Source: Nyssa sinensis (taxonomy: Eukaryota; Streptophyta; Magnoliopsida; Cornales; Nyssaceae). Taken from it: a stretch of DNA of 64,000 nucleotides. Position numbers and translations under genes: made by a program. Of the stretch, positions 59,402 to 64,000 are shown in pieces. The stretch covers positions 186,001 to 250,000 of the forward strand of contig VIRR01000536.1 in assembly GCA_008638375.1 (NCBI GenBank), in the 5' to 3' direction. The notes under the pieces are model-generated. The model had not been told where the DNA came from. It did not search any database and saw only the letters and a list, made by a program, of their open reading frames with translations. Every line of letters starts with the position of its first letter. The stretch's first letter is position 1.

Positions 59402-60183
59402 TGATCTGTCGTGGAAATCAATAAAATTACCAAACTAAACTACTAGTATAGTAGAGAAGTAAGGGTCGAACCCACAGAGACTGTTGATTGTTTAAAAACC
59501 TAAGTTGAGATTAATTTTAATTCAAATTAACAAAGATTGATTGTTGTTGAATTTCTTTTCTAAAATTAAATGAGAACTCTAATTAAAGCAAATATTTTAC
59601 TGAATTAATGATGAATCAAATTAAAAGAGGATTCCTAGGGTGTTGAATCCACCACTAATCTTGTAACTAGCTTCAATTGTATTAATTCTTGGGCCATTAA
59701 ATTTGGATGTAAAAGATGTATTTTGGCTACAAGCCTCAATACAATCATCAAGAAAATCACGCACCAAAACCCTAGTTCACAATAATATCCCCCTCTTTCC
59801 AAAAATGCCCCCCACAAAATAAGAATTCAGGAAAAAATAATAAAATCCCGTAATTAGACATTAGGGGCCCAAAAAGGGAGTCTAAAGTGCTCCAAAATAA
59901 AGCCTATAATGCTAAAATAGGCCCTGGTCCACCAACATATGGACTAAGCCTCTCTTCTAACCCAAAATCACTTGTTTTCCACTTCTTTTAGCACTTCAAA
60001 GCCCAATATTTTCCTTTTGCTCCAAATCCACCATTAAATCATCAACTTTGACGAGCTTTCTCTGCAAAAAGATAAAATAAGAATTAACTAGCAAATGCAT
60101 ATAGATTAGAGAAATTAAAATAATAAAAGTGCAAGAATATCTAGGGTTAACAAAATAAATATGCACTTTTTAACCAGTTATCA
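59402..60183 (-). repeat. LTR of an Athila-like element
   Basis: 782 bp. Minus strand TGATAACTGGTTAAAAAGTG ... CACGACAGATCA. Carries a polypurine tract on its 3'-internal side (60184-60196) and a primer-binding sequence on the other side. It differs from the TGATGAGTGCGC family. Confidence 0.8.
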
Positions 60184-61110
60184 CACCCCCCAACTTACAC
60201 TTTGCTAGTCCTCGAGCAAAGCCAAGGAAACAAGAGACAAAATACAACTAACTAAATCCTCTTTCGTGGGATACACGATTGCATTTACCATATGCAATAA
60301 GGCTTTAAACCTCTAGGTTACCCTAGTGGACGAGTTATAGTCTCGTGAGGGTTTGCAGTGAATTTACCCACAAAATTCGACACCCCCCAACTTGAACACA
60401 ATATACTCCACAATCAATAAAAATGAATCTTAATGAATGTATAACTGAGTTATAATCGAATCAAAGTAGTAATTATGTCACTAAAAGCAACCTGTGAATT
60501 TCCCAAGTGCTCATAAATGGATAGAATCAGTGTGCATAAAAGCAACAACCATAACAAGATGTCTAGGCAATGAAACTTCTTTTCAAACAGGCATTACTTT
60601 GATTCCAAATCTCACCAAAAGATATCACTCACAAATGAAGCTCACAGAGATGGGGTGCATATGTATTCTCTCATACATGTGGATAGAATAATTGTTGAGT
60701 ACAAATCAAATGATCCACATGCAAACATGAATGGAAGCACAACAAGAATAATATAAAGAGAATTCTAACCACTATGAAAATCAACTCCCAATGCCACATG
60801 ACCACTATAGTCACATCCTCAATCGTTAACTACTACACCTTCGGGGTCGGCTAGGTCTTTGTTTTTGGTTGTAACGTAGGTCAAGGTCAAGGATAATGTA
60901 GGGGTAAGTGAACAATAATCTCCATGTGATAAGCGAAGAAGTTGAAGTGAATAAACTACAGTTTTTCAAACTTATCATCTCTTTTTGAACAGTGCAACAC
61001 CACTCCCAAAATTTCAATAAAAGCATTCCCAAACTACTCACAACTTTTCTACTTAAGCAAACCAAAAGGAAAAGGAAAAGGCAATGAAATATATATATAA
61101 TGTTAGATTG
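60184..61110 (-). mobile_element. 3' internal part of the Athila-like element
   Basis: Begins with the polypurine tract (minus strand AAGTTGGGGGGTG, 60184-60196). The rest is non-coding, like the region 3' of pol in the 39229-47177 Athila element: CACCCCCCAACTT, CTAGTCC and AGCAAAG occur in similar order. A second CACCCCCCAACTT is at about 60382-60394. The far boundary near 61110 is approximate. Confidence 0.65.
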
Positions 61111-63165
61111 AACGAATTGGGAGCCGGTGATGGTCCCGCCTAAATTAATAAAATGACGATTATACCTTAGACATAGATTGAATAATTAAATGCATAATCA
61201 AGATCCGAAAGAGGAATTTTCAATATTTTTGGACGTCAAAAATTTAAATACGATATCAGATAACGAACTGGAGACACGGGGTCGATCCCACATGAATGTG
61301 TAAAATCATGATTATGCCCCTAGGCATGGAACATATGTCTAAAAGAGTTGATAAAATATAAGGAAAGTGTCCTTAGGGTTTTTGGACCTTCTGGATCCGA
61401 CTCTAATGTCAATTTTGTAAAACAGTGTCTCGGTAGACATGAAACTTGTCTGGTAAAATTATAAAAATACCCTTATGAGTTTAGAAGGCATTCAAATGAC
61501 TTAGAAACTTTACGATGAGACCTCCTTAGGGTTTTTGAGGCCCGCGAACACATTTTGATATCTGTTTGGTATGACGGACACTCGGTGTGCAAGCTAATGC
61601 ATAATTAACCCAAGAAAACTTAAAGAATCACTACAGAACCTTAATGTTAAGAGTCAGGGTCGTCTCGAGAGTTGAATCTGGAGTGTGTAAGGTATCTAAT
61701 GTGCGTTGTGATAGACACAGGTAGCGTCTCCTTATAGTCGGATGATGACTGGGACTAAGATTACATCATGATCGGTTGGTATTGCATACTTGTCATTTGA
61801 TTCTTATGAGGTGACTATCATTACTATTCTAATGCTTAGATCTTGTGTAATGTTATGGTGAGATTGTCATTATTATTTCGATGCTTACTATCATTATAAT
61901 CTGTTATGGTTGTGTATTCTTGTGCATTAAGATATCATGCATTGCATTGCATGGAAGCTGAAATGGATTACATTGCAGACCTCTATGGTATTGATTGAGC
62001 ACACTTGAGTTGTGTGGATGGATTAATGGGGCATATGAATAATGTATAATGAGATCATGATTAGAGACCGGGTTTATTTTTTGATGGGTATTGTGTCTCC
62101 CTTTGGTTACGAACTGTAACCCCGAACGGGTGGTGGTACATTGCCATCGGGTTAGTAGCCTGAGAAGAATCAGGCTTTTCTAGGGGCCATTAAGTGATTG
62201 AATTATGAATTGAAAGAGATGAAGTTGGGATTTGGATCGCAGTTTAAATTATACACGTTTACCTTTTTGCATTGAGCATCATGACATTGTATGGACCGTA
62301 TTGATGAGTATAGTAAATATTGCTCACACTTGTTATGTTGTGGATTATATTTGTTGTCTATATAATGGTGAAGTGATTATATGTTATTGACTGGTTGTGT
62401 CATCGATTTGTATTGGATATCATTGTTCTAACTGATTTGAATAGGAAATGTAGGTGCTTCGTGAGGTTTGTATATATTGATATACTTCATGTTTGATGTA
62501 TATTGTGTACCATATTATTTCTGTAGTACCAAACAAAGTGGTGCTTATTCTCTTGATTCTCATGTCTATATTTGTAATTTGGTTAATAATATTGTTGTGT
62601 GCTTGGGATTGTATATTGGATTTTAAGGATTGTCCTTATCGGACTTGCATTAGTTTTTGCACATTGCTTGCTTGTGTGTTTTGGGTGTTATAGCTCATTC
62701 TTGCTGTTCATGGACATGACAAGTACTAGACTTGTAGAAGACAGTTGTTGGAGCAGCATGAGATGGACAGAGACTTTAGTAGTATTGGTTTCAGATAGTT
62801 ATATTCATTCATTGTATATTGTAAAGGATGCATGTAACCTTCTTTGACATAACATATATGTTGTCTATTGACTGTTAAAGTCAACTTTGAACTTTTCCTT
62901 ATTATACATTGTTGACGAATATTTTTGGTTCAATGCACTTTATTATGATCTATTTCATTTAATCCCGTTACGGGACTTGAACAAGTATAACCATGTCAAC
63001 CAACTGAATCAAACTAAGGAAAATGATTTAAAGAAAATAAGCTAATAAAAAAATAGATTGTGCTTTTTCATTTAGCTAGGATGATTAGTCTCAATCAGCT
63101 GCCCATCACATAGTTTAGGGTCCTAGTGACCCCTCAGTCCGGTCCATCCAGGACCGGGGCATTAC
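61111..63165. other. Unresolved LTR-like repeats
   Basis: No coding domain. Non-coding sequence with phrases typical of plant Gypsy LTRs (GGGTCGATCCCACATGAATG near 61279; GTTACGAACTGTAACCCCGA near 62106). A block at 62268-62365 (TGCATTGAGC, TTGATGAGTATAGT, TTATGTTGTGGATT) is repeated, diverged, at 63306-63385. No paired ends were found. Confidence 0.4.
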
Positions 63166-63166
63166 A
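63000..63166 (-). repeat. Fragment of a Gypsy LTR start
   Basis: Minus strand begins TGTAATGCCCCGGTCCTGGA at 63166 and continues GGACCGGACTGAGGGGTCAC, the 5' terminus pattern of a plant Gypsy LTR. No matching 3' terminus was found in the preceding 2 kb. Confidence 0.5.
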
Positions 63167-63392
63167 CTTGCACAGGAGGTTCCCTAGACCTATGAATTAG
63201 TAACTCATGAAAGGGTGAAATATAGGCGCCTCGACTGCCCTATGAGTATGTTAAAACATATCATTAAATCATAAACATATTATTCTACATTTATGAAAGT
63301 ATTTATGCATTGAGCTTGAGTGTTTTCATTGGCTATATTGATGAATGTAGTGGATGTTGACTGACTTATCATGTTGTGGATTGTACTTAGTG

Positions 63393-64000
63393 TGTCACGA
63401 TCCGAGACCCACCTTCTGCAGAACCGCGACCTTGGCCCGACACTGTTGCCGAACCGGATCTGAACTTGTTACACAATCAGTGCTACTAATATGCAACAAC
63501 TATCATAACATAAACATAAATAGCGGAATACTTAAAATAAAAGTTACATGTTCTATATATCTGATTCTCAAATTACATACTGTAAAATTTCTTTAACTAC
63601 TATTCATCCCCAAAACGTGGATGACATGGGAGGCTACAGACCGTACTATGTATTACACTTACAACTTTCAAAAATGTCCATGTCTAGCTAGCAGGCTCTA
63701 TCGTCTACTCTCAACATCTGTTCTTGAAATACTTAAAATAAATCGGAATGAGCTAACCTAGCCTAGTAAATAATTCTCCTTTGCTCTGTCATGTGTACAG
63801 GTCAATATAGAAAGGCATAATCCAAAAAAACTAGGATCATGCAAACGTGATAGCCAGTGAAGAAATATAGAACTCATCAGTGAATATCAAATGGTAGAAA
63901 GCTCAAATGATAAATCAATGGAAATCTAATCTGATAACAAATATCATACTACTACAATCATGAGCTGTCTCAAGCATAATCGTATGTACTCAATAAAAAG
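63393..64000 (-). repeat. Inverted copy of the 53500-56888 LTR, cut by the window edge
   Basis: Starts TGTCACGATCCGAGACCC and matches, in reverse complement, the last 600 bp of the LTR at 53500-56888: GCAGAACC..GGCCCGACACT, ATGCAACAACTAT, TAGCTAGCAGGCTCTATCGT and so on. It lacks the (AT)n expansion. The element body, if any, would lie on the low-coordinate side, where none is seen; so this is a solo or truncated LTR, or it is nested. Confidence 0.85.

Overview
This is plant nuclear DNA, most likely from a woody eudicot. It is AT-rich, rich in (TA)n and (CA)n microsatellites, and packed with nested LTR retrotransposons of both superfamilies (Ty1/Copia and Ty3/Gypsy, the latter including an Athila-type element), L1-type LINEs, an Au-type SINE and MITE-like elements. 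There is no bacterial-style operon, CRISPR array or rRNA/tRNA gene. The only host-gene sequence recognised is the 3' (LRR) part of a CC-NBS-LRR disease-resistance gene in the first 8 kb. It has no NB-ARC domain in the window and carries a duplicated, broken last exon, so it is probably a remnant.

Layout: 0-8 kb, AT-rich DNA with the LRR gene fragments (exons about 2261-2692, 3232-3996 and 5929-6042, and a decayed exon copy 7437-7557). 8.4-11 kb, 5'-truncated L1-type LINE on the minus strand. 11-14.5 kb, intergenic DNA with two MITE candidates and a minus-strand Au-type SINE with a 16-bp target-site duplication (TSD). 14.5-20.4 kb, two Gypsy LTR copies head to tail without a coding interior. 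20.6-26.5 kb, 5'-truncated Copia element split by a solo Athila-type LTR (TSD GCTCT). 26.6-27.0 kb, small solo LTR of Copia type.

27.65-38.38 kb is a structurally complete minus-strand Gypsy element (TSD AGAGG, two 3.6-kb LTRs, PBS, PPT) that carries gag and only the first residues of the protease. 38.4-48.9 kb is an L1-type LINE split by a 7.9-kb minus-strand Athila element whose RT-RNaseH-integrase core is deleted. 49.5-52.7 kb is a perfect solo Gypsy LTR (TSD CCCCA). 53.5-59.4 kb is a plus-strand Gypsy element, 5' LTR to RT, riddled with stops and cut off in pol. 59.4-61.1 kb is the 3' end of another Athila-like element whose LTR is flanked by a PPT on one side and a primer-binding site on the other. 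61.1-63.4 kb is old LTR-like repeats. 63.4-64.0 kb is the start of a second copy of the 53.5-kb element's LTR, in inverted orientation.

No element encodes a complete, intact protein set, so anything that moved recently (the 27.65-38.38 kb element has LTRs that look nearly identical by eye) must have been mobilised in trans. I found no convincing new gene system. The most interesting signals are structural records of retrotransposition and recombination: the PBS-LTR-PPT junction, the gag-only element, the Athila deletion fusion, the tandem LTRs joined at a microhomology, and a TAG-biased stop pattern. All boundaries and similarities were read by eye; no alignment or database search was run.
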